From positions 1,922,001 to 1,986,000 of the forward strand of contig JAJQJQ010000005.1 of NCBI GenBank assembly GCA_028622995.1: a stretch of DNA of 64,000 nt, given 5' to 3'. The stretch is from Panagrolaimus kolymaensis. Lineage: Eukaryota > Nematoda > Chromadorea > Rhabditida > Panagrolaimidae. The stretch's first letter is position 1. The number at the start of each line of letters is the position of its first letter. The position numbers and the translations under genes were made by a program. Under the pieces are notes generated by a model. That model saw only the letters and a program-made list of their open reading frames with translations. It was not told where the DNA came from and ran no database searches. Below are positions 50,001 to 61,961 of the stretch, piece by piece.

Positions 50001-53000
50001 GAGAAAGAGATGGGGATCAGCTCGCCTCACCTCATTCTTTATTCGACCCATCGTTAGTTAGTTGAAACCTCTGTATGTCTTTCCATTCTCCATTCCATTC
50101 CAATCCATCCATCCAGTAGCTGGGCTGCATTCAGCCTCAGCCTCATCTCCTCACTCCATAGATGGAAATAATAATAATAAAAAAAAATTATGTAAAAAAA
50201 AAAGAGAAAGAAAGAAAGAAGACTTGATTTTGAAGTGAGAAAAAAAATGGAAAAAAGATATTTTTGAAGGCTGTTGGTTGTTCTGAATTGAATTGAATTG
50301 CTTATGGCTGTTATATTTTTTTTTTTGGAGGCGATACTTGAAAAATATTATAAAAAAATATATCTATGAAAAGAGGAGGAGACAAACAAACAAAAAAGAG
50401 AGGGATTTATTTTATTTTTTTATGGATGTTGAAGAAAAAAAAAAACTTCTTTTCATCATTTACTGACACGGCTCGCCTCAGCTGTATTTGGTTTTATATT
50501 GCTCGCTTGCTTCTTTAATGACCATTTATTTTTGTAAAGGAGGCTCATGGATTTAATAAAAAAAAGTTTTTTTGTAACTTCTAAATACTAAAAGCTTTAT
50601 TGTGGAGTTCGCTTTTATTTATTTATACTGTATTTATTTTTAAAGCCTTATTTAGCGGTTACTGGGACGGACATAAAAAATAATAAAAAGCGGCAAAATA
50701 GCAACTAAAAATGTTTTTTTAAAGTTAGTAACTTTAAATGATAGTAATTCTGCGATACTATGTTAAAAGTTCATTACTATCTTCATATAAGAGTAATATC
50801 GCATTTTGGCAATTAATCGTCAATTTTTGTTTTTGGCTTCAAAAAGCTTTGGCTTCTGTAATATTTTAACCAAAAAAAGAAGCAAAACTGACGATAATAA
50901 CCGCTTCAGACGCAGAGTTTATAAATATGGCTTTGTCAAGTTTAAACCACTTTTTTCGAAAGTTGATGGTTTTAAATTTAAATAAATTCAAATTTTTTAA
51001 CTCCAAACCTTGAATTTGTTTTTGTCTAATTTTTTGAGTTAGAAAAAATGTCAGAAGTTGTTGAGTTGACAGCAGCAACAAAGAAAAAATTCCAAAAAAT
51101 GATATTGTTTTTTCCATCTAACCTTTTTCCCGAATTGACACAAAAAAGAAAAAGAAAAATGTTTTTTGCATTGTTTGATCTTTCTTTCCATCGTCGAAAA
51201 ATAAAATGGAGAAGAAGATTACTTTGTTGTTTTACCTTTCTTTCACTTTTTATTTTTCATCACTTCGAAAATAAAAGCTTTTCTGCTTTCTCTTCTCCTT
51301 CTAAAGGAACTTCCTTTTTTTCTAAACCTTTGTAACACAAAAAAGTGTAATTAAATAATTTTCTGTCGTCTCTCACTTTTCTTTTTTTTTCTTCATTGCT
51401 TCGTTGATGACAGAATTTTTTTCTTTTTTTTTTTGCTTTTAACGTCGCAGCAGTTTTTTTTGGTCAGCCAGCCTTTACTTTTTCACTTTCAAAACTAACT
51501 TAAATGAAAAAATAAAAATAAAATAATAATAACGATTCGATTGGAGGCATTTTTGAAATTGAGGTTATTATTCGAAAAAGAAAAAACATTTTGACTGAAA
51601 ATCATTTTTGTTTATATTACTTTTTCCATAATCGCTTGCTTCTATTTTTGATTTTTATTTTTGCTGCATTCCGGTTTTTATTATTTATTTTTTTGTGGTT
51701 GGAATTGGAAGTTTTAATGACAGTTAAAATGATGTGTTTTTTTCTTTTTCTCTATCTGTCATTAATGGACCCAGTATGGATGTTGATTTGATTTTTTTAT
51801 TTACAAAAAAAAATTGGCTTTAGTTGGTAGTTAGTTACAGTATAAAGTTGTTTGGAGGTAATGAAATTTTTTAAATCATTCGTCAAATTTTGTTTGGTTT
51901 AAAAAAATACTAATTATGAATAATTTGTAAATATTCTTGGAGTAAGATTATTGTCGGTGAAAGAAAAGTAATCAAGTTTTAGCAAAGTATTGTCAAAAAT
52001 CGATTGCTATCACTTGTTGTTGAAAGCAACTAAAATGAAACAATAATCATATATTTTTATTTACTATCACCATATTCATTTTGCATTAATTTTTTTCCCC
52101 TAACATTTCCGTTTGTAGCATTTTTAATTTGGCGAAAACATAGAGGCAGAACTGCTTATGATGTGACGACTACTTTCAAATTTCATTTTAGTGAACACTT
52201 TTTTTCTTTTGACCTTGTTATTTTGGGTTGAAAAAAAATACTTTCAAATTTAGCAATAATGCACACAGCCCACAATAACCAAACAAACTGGTCTAATAAT
52301 AATGAAATCAACCTAGTTTGGAGATTCGAAATTTTTAGTTGGAAATTTGACCATAAAAAAAGAAAAGTTTATATAGGAAAAAAATTCAAAAAAGTAGTCA
52401 ATGGTTTTTGACTACAAAAAGAATAGTAGCAGGCGTAGTTGAGAAGATGATGGTAAACCAAAAACATTAGTGTATTGTCTAATTTTGGTAACTGTCTCAA
52501 ATGAGAGTAATCAAAAAAATGAGCGATATTTTTGTAAAATTTCATGAGTCTCTTCTTGAAGTGATAGTAAACACAATTAGGCGATAATTCAAAATTTTGC
52601 GTTACTATCATTAAGTTTTCAAGTTTATTTTGGTTTTCATAATCATTGCCAAAACTCACATTTTTTTTATGTTTTCACGTTCTTTCTTCTTTGCTTTTCT
52701 CAACTTTCAAGTGGCTGAAAGAAAAAAAAACTAAAACCAAATATAATTTTTTTCCTTTCAACTTTTTTTGATTGTTTGTTTTTTTTCTTTCTTTTACTTT
52801 TTTATTTTACTTTTCGAGTGTTGCTTGCTGCGCAAGAAAAAAAAAATAAAGGTTCTACAACAAAACAAAAAAACGAGGACGACGATGTTTTTCTCGTTCA
52901 ATGAAATGCAAGCATACATCGTTTTTGGTTGATGCGTCGTTGCTGTTTTTGAGTGAAATACAAAAAAAAAGTTTCTGTTGTTTTACCATTTTTTTATTTT

Positions 53001-56000
53001 CGCTGATTTTAATCCAGTCTCGCTCTAATTTCTTTCTGCATTTTTTTCCTTCACATTTATTGATTTAGGAAAAAAAGGTATTCGAGAAAAAAAAAGTTGA
53101 AATGTATCTGGAATTTTCTTTTCTTTTTTATTTATCAAAAATAAGAAGAAAATTTCTTTCATTAATTTTCTCCTATTTTTGTTTAAATTAAGAAAAAAAG
53201 TTTTGCGGCTTCGTCATTTTCTAATTTTTGATTTTTATCGTTCATTGACAGTTACCGTGTTTTAGCAATAAATTGCCGCGTTTGAATACTGTCTTAAATT
53301 TTTTGTTCGGTGTTTCTAAAGTTTAAATTCCAATGACTTTTTACTCCATCAAACGTAATCTTTTTTCCATCAAACTCTCCTTCCTTTTTCCTCGTGATCC
53401 AAACTTTTTTTAAATATTAATATTAAATCCAATAAAATCCTTTTATGTCGTCGTCTCCATCTCTTCTCCTCTTCTCAATTTCGATAGCCTCTCTCCTCTG
53501 TCAAAAAAAAAATATGAAAGAGAATTATTTTTATTTTATATTTATTTTTTTCACACTTAATCGAATCGGAGTCAAAAAGAAACAAACTTTTTTTATTTTA
53601 TTTTGCGTTCGTTCTTTTTCTTTGTAAACTGTCAAATAATAATCTCGAAACCAACCAACCACTTTTGAACAGAAAAAATAAGTCCTTCAAAAAAAAAATT
53701 GAAAATTCTAAAATTTGTCGTTAAAAAAAAATTTTATTTTTGAAGTTTCATAGAAGAAAGAAAAAATCCAATCATTTTTTTCCTCTTCTCCAATGGTAAT
53801 GGTGATTGAAAGTTTTTTTTGTCAAGCCCCAAAAAGAGAGAAGAAAAAAAAGTTGTTTTTGACCAAGAATGTGAGAGACTAGTTGGCGAATTTGGAGGGG
53901 GGTTTTTTTTTCATGAAATTTCTCGATCGTTTATATTTTTAATGTTTCTCCTTCAAAATTATTTTTTAGAAAGAAATAGAAAAACCAAAAATCGAGAATG
54001 AGAAAGAGTTTGAAGAAAATAAAACACTGAAACTATTTTATTTTTTTATCTTCGTTGCTTGATTTTTTTTTTGCTTTGGAGTATCCCATTGCCTGAGGGA
54101 AAATAAGAAGAAAAAAACTCTAACAGCTGTAAAGAAGCCATCCTTTATTTTTTTTCTGTTTTTTTTTTCTTTCTGTTTATCGAAGCTTTCTTTTGTTGAT
54201 ACTTCTTTTTTTCTTCTCCACATAGTTCTTTCTTACTTAAAAAAACATCAGAAGCTGTATGAGTCTTGTAAGAAAACTCTTTGATTTTTTTTGTCGTCAA
54301 ATATTTGAACAATAATTCTCTTTTCTTTTGTTGCTTGATCACTTTTCTTTCTTTTTGTAATGGCAATATCCATGACGTCGAAGTTCCGAGTTACCGGAGA
54401 AAATATTGTTATTTTATTTTTCAAAAAAATATTTTGCAAAATTTTATTATTTTTTTCCTTTTTTACACACTTTTTAAATTTATATTGGTTAACTTCATTT
54501 GAAAAATATAATTTTTAAAATTAAAGCGTGAAATTACCCATAATGAACCCTTTTTAAACATGGCTGCCATGTTTCATGCGTTTTTGTACCGTACTTTGGA
54601 TTAGACTTTCAATATTTTAATTACCTTTTTTAATTTTTTTAGATAACACCAAGAATGAAAGTCTTCACGGTAGGGCTCGATCAAAAGCCTCCAATTGAAA
54701 AATCACCAGATACTCCACCACCTGGTTATTCAGCTCCTGCAGGTGGAGCAACATCCATTCCAATGGGACCTGAAACAACTCAACCTATTTTTATTAAAAA
54801 AGCTAAAGGTTATAAAGGTGTTCTCGTTTGCATGCTTGCTGTATTCCTCATTGGTCTCTTTGCTTTAACCCTCAGCGAAATTGCATATAATCGTCAACGA
54901 GATGAAAATTTCTTTAGACTTCGTTGGGCTGAATTAAAACATAAAATGGGTTATGATTATGCTAATGCAGCCGAAAGAATTTATACCCTTCGTCGTCAAC
55001 AAGAATTCCAACAATCACAACCTATTGTACCACAAAATCTTCTAGCTGATACAACCACCACTTCCACAGCTAAACCATCCATGATGATTGATTCATCAGT
55101 TGAAAAAGATTCCCAACAACAACAACAACCACAAGAAAATGATGGATCATCCGTTTCAATGAATGATCGACTTGCATTCTTCCGAAGACTTCTTGAAGGA
55201 ATTAAAAAGCATGCAGAAGAAATGGGTTTTGATGGAACTATGCAAGTTTCAGTTCTTCAAGTTGATCCCGAACAAATTCAACAACAACTTCGTGAACGTT
55301 TATTCCAACAACAACAAGAACGGGAACAACATGAACAAAATGAAAATAATGATGATTCAAATATGGATGGATTTGGTGAATGGGCTATGCCTCAAGCTCT
55401 TCAACAACAACAGCAACAACAACAAGGCGGTTTCCGATTTGATGATGATTATAGCGGCGGAGATTTTGAACAATCCAAACAAGCTGAACGATTCCGTGGC
55501 TTTAATAATTGGCAACAACAACAACAAATGCCTTTCGATCATTGGACTGCTAATAACCGTGTTGATGTAAGTTTAACATTCATTGGTAGAAAATTAACAA
55601 AAAATTAATAAAACTGTATAAGAATGAGAGCAATTAAAAACTTAAAATTTTTTGTTAATTTTTAGACTCCTTTCTTCCCTCAACGTCCATTTTGGTGGCA
55701 ACAGCAACAACAACATCAACGACCTCAAACTCCATTCTTTTTCCAACAAGGTCCTATGCCACAATCCCCACCATTTTCTCAACAACAACAACAACCAATT
55801 CAATCATTCATTCAGAATGAAATTCAACAACCCCAATTTCCCCAACAACAACCCCAACAACAACAACCTCAAGTTATTTTTTTCCCAAATCATAACATCA
55901 ATCAATTTCAAGCTCGACAAGACCAACAACAACAACAACCTGAAATGAATATGTTCCCTCATCCACATGGAAATAATTTCATTCCACCAGAAGATCGAAT

Positions 56001-58250
56001 TCAAATTGAACCTCCAGCCACTCTCGAACAACTCAATCGTTGGAGAATGAATAATCAAAAACCATTTGATTTTAAATCAAATGAAGGACCTCGAGGATGG
56101 ACTCATCATCAAGAAGGAAATGATGGATTTGTAAGTTCACCAATCATTTTTTAATTATTATTAAAAATAGTTTGTGATTGTAAAGAAAAAGAAGTAAATG
56201 TGAGACTTTCTTTTTATTAATTGTCTATTTTGTAAGCTTTCCTTCCCTGATGATATTTATGAATGTAAAAGAAAAGAAGGCTATGGTCATTTAGTTTTTC
56301 TCAAAAAGTCGAGAAAGTGTAAAAAACTTATTGAAAAATAGCAAAAATGGGAGAATAACAAAAATTTTGATTATTATGATATCATTCATTTAGTTAGGTA
56401 ACAAAAAAGCAAAAATAAGTAAGGAATTTTTTGTTTCTTCTAACAAAAAATGGATTTTATTTTTCAAGCTCTAACTGACCATAACCTTCAAATATTTTTT
56501 CCAAACATTTTTTCTTAACTTCGATCCTTTTTCCGAAAATTCATTATTTGTGTTGTGTGTGTATTTTTTTCTCTAACATATTTTTTCTCCCCTATTTCCA
56601 ACTTATTTTCTCAGATTCAACCCCAACTACCACAACAACAACAACAACCACAACCACATCTTCCCATTCCTCCTCCACCAGCAGCGGTACCACTTCATTT
56701 TGGTGGTAATTTTATTCCTCAACCTAATGCTCTTCCACCCAATGGTGTACCAGAAGAACCTAAAAAATGGGAAAATTCTCAACCTCTTCCTGCTATCAGT
56801 ATTGATTCGGTTGTGAGTTAGATATTCATTCTATTCTGTCACATTTTTTGCTTAAAATACCTATACACTCTTTTTTTTAAACGAATTTTTTTACTTACAA
56901 TAATCAATGATTCTGTATAAATAACAAAAGTTTGAAATAAAATATTTTTTTAAATACTTATAATGGTTATGGGAATTGGGTTTTTTGCACAAACTGTGGT
57001 GGTGATATTCTATCAGGGGTTACAAGAAGAAAAGAAAGATACTGAAAAGTAATAATAAATAAAGTTAAAAATTATAGTTATTTTAAACAGACGACAATTT
57101 TTGTAAGTCTTGGTAACTCTCAAAGATTTCAATTTATTTCCAAAACAATACTTTTTAAAACACTATTTTGCGTTACAAATTTGCAATGCTAACAGTATCT
57201 TTTTTTCATTTTCTTTTAATCCTCCTCCACGTTTTCTTCTTTTTCTTTCCTATCAAATTTTTGTTTTCCACCTTTTTCTGTTTTTATTTTATTTTCCATA
57301 CACAAGCAAGCAAGCATAAAGCTATGAAAACAAAAGAAAAGTATCCGCAAAATATTTTTATAGTCTGAACCTCTACCATCTTGGGCAATTGAAAATTCAC
57401 TTGAATCTGAAACTCCATTCGCTGAAATTCAACCTGAAGATGATTTAAGTCATGAAAGTTCACCACCAAACACCGGTGATTCAGCAGCAGCCATTCCACG
57501 ACCACCATCCATTCAACCAAATGATAATAATGAAGAATCACATTTAAATATTTTACCTATTAAAGAAATTCAAGGCGAACTAGAACAACAACAACTGCAT
57601 GAACATAGTGGGGAAATAAAAATTCATGATGATAAATCACCCGTTAATGATGAACCAGAACCACCTGTTCCAGTTGAAAAAGAACCTGAACCCATTGAGG
57701 TTAGTAAAAATGATAAATAAAATTTGACGAAGTCAATCCATAAAGACTTTTGTTTACCCTCAATTTGATTTTTTTATTGCATTTTAATTTCAACTCCTAG
57801 TTTTATTTTTTTGGTGCTTCTAAGATACTTTGCGTTGTTCTTCTAGCAATTAACTAACTAAAGAATCTAACAAAACAAAAACTATTAATTTTTGTTTCTT
57901 CTTTTTGGATTGATGCTACTACTACCTACAGTCAATTATTGCCCATAAAATTTAGGTTAATTTCAGTCATGTAAAACGCATTAGTTTTTTTGTACAAAAT
58001 CAAGTTTTTTTAGCAAATCCGATTCCATTCCCCAAAAAAAATAAAGTAAAGTAATCCAAGTTTAGTGAGAGAAAAAAAATAACAGCCAATGAGGATCAAC
58101 AAAAAATTAATCCAAGATTAATCTTCACCAAAAAAATTTCAGGTTGATTTCCCTGCCGTTAAATTCCCCATCAGTGATGATGTCGATAAAAAACATCGTG
58201 AACCAATCTTCTTCCAAGTTGATGATCCACATCCATCACAATTTGAATAA
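44035..58250 (+). CDS. Type-II membrane protein with Gln/Pro-rich ectodomain
   Basis: Main exons: 54643..55566, 55666..56130, 56615..56812, 57364..57699 and 58143..58250, all phase 0. A likely first exon at 44035..44091 (MPISSSQKSKMNYSSMRNP, donor GTAAGT, phase 0) would add 19 codons over a 10.5 kb intron, giving 695 residues. Without it, translation would start at 54655. The cytoplasmic part (about 1-77) is Pro-rich and holds PPPGYSAP. One membrane segment (about 78-98, GVLVCMLAVFLIGLFALTLS) follows a basic KKAKGYKG, so the long C-terminal part is probably outside. That part starts with a charged helix, then CAA-coded Gln runs, Asn, Pro and acidic stretches. I do not recognise a family; it is a Q/N-rich, prion-like candidate. 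Confidence 0.7.
44092..54642 (+). other. Putative 10.5 kb first intron, low-complexity, with repeated GATAGTAA motif
   Basis: Long poly-T, poly-A, GA- and CT-rich tracts with only short low-complexity frames on both strands. GATAGTAA or its complement TTACTATC occurs nine times (45289, 45854, 46563, 46958, 50740, 50774, 52061, 52563, 52602), twice as inverted pairs 26-31 bases apart. No exon, RNA gene or transposon was recognised. An alternative is that 44035-44091 is unrelated and this is intergenic. Confidence 0.5.
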
Positions 58251-59043
58251 ATCAAAAAAAAGAAAAGTTATTAAATATCGAAAAAAAGATCAAAAAGTAT
58301 TTCTTGCATTGTATTTTTGTTATTAAACTATCTTAATATATTCTTCTCCTTTCCTCTTTTTATTTTAATTGTAAATAGAAACAACAGCAGCAACATCAGC
58401 ATTAACAAAAATCTATGTTGGATTTTTTATAGGAACAAAAGTCCGGTTTTATCCCCAAAAACACCAACAAAAAAACGAGCACATACTCACAATTTTTTTC
58501 ATCCCTTCTTTATTCATTCACAAAAAAAAATTATTTTAAGCACTTATCTTCTTTTTTTTTGATACAACAAAAAAAACATTCTAAAAATATCTATCTAAAT
58601 TTCGCATCCAATTGTATCAAAAAAAAGAAGCCTTCTTCTTCCTCCTATTTTTTTTTGTAGCATAATTAAAACGTGTTTTTTATAAATCATTTAATTTACG
58701 TTATTATTATTATTTGTAATACATACAATATTAATAAAAATATAACATTTTGTACAAAAAAAAATTGAAAGCAAGCATTGTATGTCGTTGGCTCAATAAA
58801 AAAGAAAACAATTTTAAATATTATAAAGAAGAACATAATAAGCGAAACAAATTTAATTAAAAATGTCACGAAAAACTTAATCTATCCCTTTGATTGCTCC
58901 AATAACTGCTGCTGCGGTGGAAAGCAAAAGTTGGAAATTTGCATAAATTCGACTACCGCACAGACAATAAAAATTAATAGGAAACCAAAGAAAAAAATTC
59001 TTCCAACCTTCATTAAAACAATTTGTTATCTTCGTAATCAAAT
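58251..59043. other. intergenic, no gene recognised
   Basis: 3' UTR-like DNA of the membrane protein gene, with several AATAAA-like signals (about 58720-58740), then AT-rich DNA before the kinase. A plus frame at 58778-59056 has no domain features. Confidence 0.4.
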
Positions 59044-59202
59044 ATGTCAAAATTAGAAAATCCTGATAAGAATCTTTTGAAGCTTGAAGGAAAATGGTTC
59101 ATTTATTTATAAAGACGATTCTAAAATTATTGGGTGAATTTTTTTATACGAAAATTGCTCTTTTTTACAATCGATAAATTTATTAATTTTCCTTTATTTT
59201 AG

Positions 59203-60336
59203 AGATGGTGCCGAAAAGCTTTGTACTGAATATCTAGATAAAAAACGAATAACTTTTGTGAAATGTATTGATGGTGGTGCTTTTGGTAAAATAGTGACAG
59301 TTCAATTTGATAAAGATGATAGCTCTTATATGAGCAAAATTATTAGAAACTTGAATGATACTTATAAAAGTATTATAGAAGAAGTCGCTGTTTTATCTCG
59401 AAATGAATGTGATCAAATACCAAAATTGTTTTACAGTGGATTTAATAGAATGTTAACATGGTGTTTAATAATGGAATCTATCAAAGGTGGTACTTTGGAT
59501 TATCACATTAACAATAAAAAAAGATATGCAATACTAGTAAAAAAGTACATGGCGAAAAAATTTATTGCTTATGAACTGGCTCTTGGTCTGGAATATTTAC
59601 ATAAAACACTGAAACGTACGCATGGGTAAGCTAAGCTTTAATTAATTTATTTTTTTTTACTTATTTTCTTGTGAAAAGCTAACATAGGTTGTACATATTT
59701 GGGAATTTTCCACTGTAAAAACTGTAACAATTTCTTTTCATTTTTAGTGATCTTAAACTTAACAATGTCGTTTTAACTCATGATGGTCATGTTCGTCTTA
59801 TTGATTTTGGACATTCTCGTGAAATTAAACCTGGTGGTAGAAAACTTCCTGGTCAAGTTGATAACTTTGCCGCACCTGAAGTTTGGGATAGAAATAGAAA
59901 AGATGCTGGAGTTGCTTCTGATTTATGGCCATATGGAATCATTGTTGCGTTTTTGTATCAAGGAAAAAATCCATTTGATCGACCATTTCGTCCAACACAA
60001 GATGAAATTCAAGAATATATGAATGATCCTAAAAATAAACATCCATACGTTAGCGAACGAATGGATCCAGCTGCTAAAAAATTTATCCTTGGACTTTTGA
60101 AGCTAGAACCAAGTGAACGTACTTCTGATTTAACTGGTCATCAATATTTTCAAGACGTTATAAAAGAACCACCATATAAACCCGGTGTAAAAACTTTTGG
60201 AAGACGTGGATTAAAAGCAATAAAAGAAAAAATCGATGAAGAAGTAAAAGCCGACCTTGTAAAATTAGCACTTAAATTGCCATCTACTGATTATCGTGCA
60301 ATTAATAAACCTTCAAAAGCTGGTGATGGACATTAA
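59203..60336 (+). CDS. Serine/threonine protein kinase with HGD motif, 5' end uncertain
   Basis: Two clear exons, 59203..59625 and 59748..60336, cover the kinase domain (337 residues). Seen: glycine loop CIDGGAFGKIV, possible ATP Lys in YMSKIIR, alpha-C EE, hinge IMESIKGGTLDYH, catalytic loop HGDLKLNN in place of HRDxKxxN, DFG in LIDFGHSRE, AAPEVW and SDLWPYGIIVAFLYQG. The proton-acceptor Asp, Asn and DFG are kept, so catalysis is possible despite the Arg-to-Gly change. A likely upstream exon ends at 59133 (donor GTGAAT, phase 2) with IYKDDSKIIG, but its frame has no ATG. The ATG at 59044 (MSKLENPDKNLLKLEGK) is one base out of frame with it. Either a start exon is missed or the gene has a frameshift. 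The kinase family is not identified. Confidence 0.75.
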
Positions 60337-60431
60337 CATTTGTTACAATCATATAATATTGGATATTTGGTGTGTTTATAATTTTTAAAGCCTTCTTGTT
60401 TTTTAAAATTTATTTATTGTTTATTTTTTAG

Positions 60432-60889
60432 CGGACAGCTGCAACTTGTGGGAGTCTTCAATATGTTAAAGGAAAAGTTGCGTTTCGTCGAATGAATATC
60501 ACAATGGAAAATGAAAGGAAAATTTTCAATGGAGTTAAAGTTTTGTCAAAGATTAATCACACGAATATTACCAAGTTTTACGGGATCTCGGCTTTTCAAG
60601 ATGTTGCTGTTTTGACTGAATTTTGTGAAGGTCTGTTAGAAATTTGAGTCTTTGTAATTATGATGGACATTTTTCAGTTATCTTTCGCAATTTGTAGCGA
60701 CTCTTTATGAATTTTATTCTCAAAAGCAACCGTTTCAATTTGCTGCTGGTCCTATGTATAAACTTCATAATTTAATTTGTACAGTAACAAATTGGATGTC
60801 TCCCTGATGAAAATGATGATGGGATAAAAGAATTTTTGAACGATCCACTCAAAGATATGGTTGTGATCGAATCAAGATGCAAGAAATAA
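60432..60889 (+). pseudogene. TAK1/MOM-4-like kinase fragment, decayed
   Basis: An exon-like piece (60432..60630, flanked by TTTTTTAG and GTCTGT) encodes a kinase N lobe: VAFRRM, then KVLSKINHTNITKFYGIS and LTEFCEG, similar to TAK1 (VAIKQI, LSRVNHPNIVKLYGA, MEYAEG). About 50 bases on, in a frame that does not join, FVATLYEFYSQKQPF with AAGPMYKLHNLI resembles the TAK1 helix-F region (ILWEVITRRKPF, GGPAFRIM). It is interrupted by a stop, and the frame shifts again before ending near 60889. The catalytic loop and DFG segment are absent. Not the same family as the kinase just upstream. Confidence 0.65.
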
Positions 60890-61077
60890 AGGAAAAGTTT
60901 TTAATTTATTAATTAATTTGAAATTTATTTTTTTGATAAATGTGTGTAAATAATGAAGAATAAAACTTTTAAACATATTTCATGTTTCTTTTGAAAATGG
61001 CTTGCTTTGTTAAAGTTTGATAGAAATAAAAGAATTTTTCAAACAACAAAACTCCTATTAATTATTGGCAGCACTTA

Positions 61078-61820
61078 TCACCAATAAGGCATCCATTGTG
61101 AATCATCTGCTGGTGTTAAATTTCCATTAACTAATAGAAAAATATCAACAAGCCACCAAATACCTAATCCTCCAGCTGTCATTAATTTACCAACGCCAAT
61201 TGCAGAGTATCCCAAGCAGAGGCGATCAACACCAAGAATGCCAAGAAAAATGGAATATAGCAGAGTTGAAAGGAAATAATGACCCGTATATCTAAAAAAT
61301 CAAATTCAAGGTTAAAAAAGTTTTCAAAAGCAAAATTAGCAGAATCCATAAAAGGTTTAAAATATTCGAATCAAAAACAAAGCAACAACAACATACTTTA
61401 CACATTTAACTTCGCGTTGAAAAGATCGTGGACCTGAACATTCAATACAAGGAAAAATTATGCAAGTTACATTAATTTTTGGAAGGATATTGTTTCTCAC
61501 TCCAAAATATGGGCATGCTTGCTGTAAAAATTTTTTTTAATAATCAAAGCATCCATAAAGAAACAAACCCTAGTGGAATTTCCAATAGTTTCAACATCAG
61601 CGGGATTTTCACATGTCACATATCTTGCATCCAAAAATTGGCATGGAACTAAAGGGGAATATGGCTCTTTATCGATTGTTTCTAAATAACATTCATCCGC
61701 GTTTTCATCCTCTCGATTTGGAAAGGAAACAAGTAAAGAGACTGGATCAGCAGCAATAGCATAATTAATAAATAATAAGGCAAATAGCGATAAAAATGAC
61801 GCTGGGATTAAATGCATCAT
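61078..61820 (-). CDS. TM2D2: TM2 domain-containing protein, TM2D2 type
   Basis: Three exons on the minus strand: 61569..61820, 61397..61521 and 61078..61291; 196 residues. A signal peptide spans about 1-23 ([20 protein letters not shown]). A cysteine-containing lumenal part has [14 protein letters not shown] and CVKYTGHYF. The TM2 domain has two membrane helices joined by the DRF-type motif, here [18 protein letters not shown], then [14 protein letters not shown] and a short end QWMPYW. CxxCxG, then KYTGHYF, then TM2 is the TM2D2 order. TM2D proteins are linked to Notch-pathway function in flies and to amyloid biology. It is divergent from GTF2H4. Confidence 0.92.
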
Positions 61821-61961
61821 CTTATTAGCATGGTTAATAAATGGATTTTAAAGAAGAAAAAAAATTATGGATGAAAATGAGTGAAATAATAAGTAAGATT
61901 ATGGAAGCAAAAAATTATTGAAGAATTTGAAAAACCACGAGAAAAAAAAACGCATACAAAC
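61821..61961. promoter_or_regulatory. Compact divergent promoter, TM2D2 / GTF2H4
   Basis: Only 141 bases separate the two start codons on opposite strands, so both genes must share this region or start within it. It is AT-rich, and no TATA box was convincingly placed. Confidence 0.55.

Noticed and set aside
55163..56058. Asn-rich and Leu-rich frames over the Q-rich gene
   Set aside because: Shifted and antisense readings of CAA repeats; the Gln frame is the one that splices in phase.
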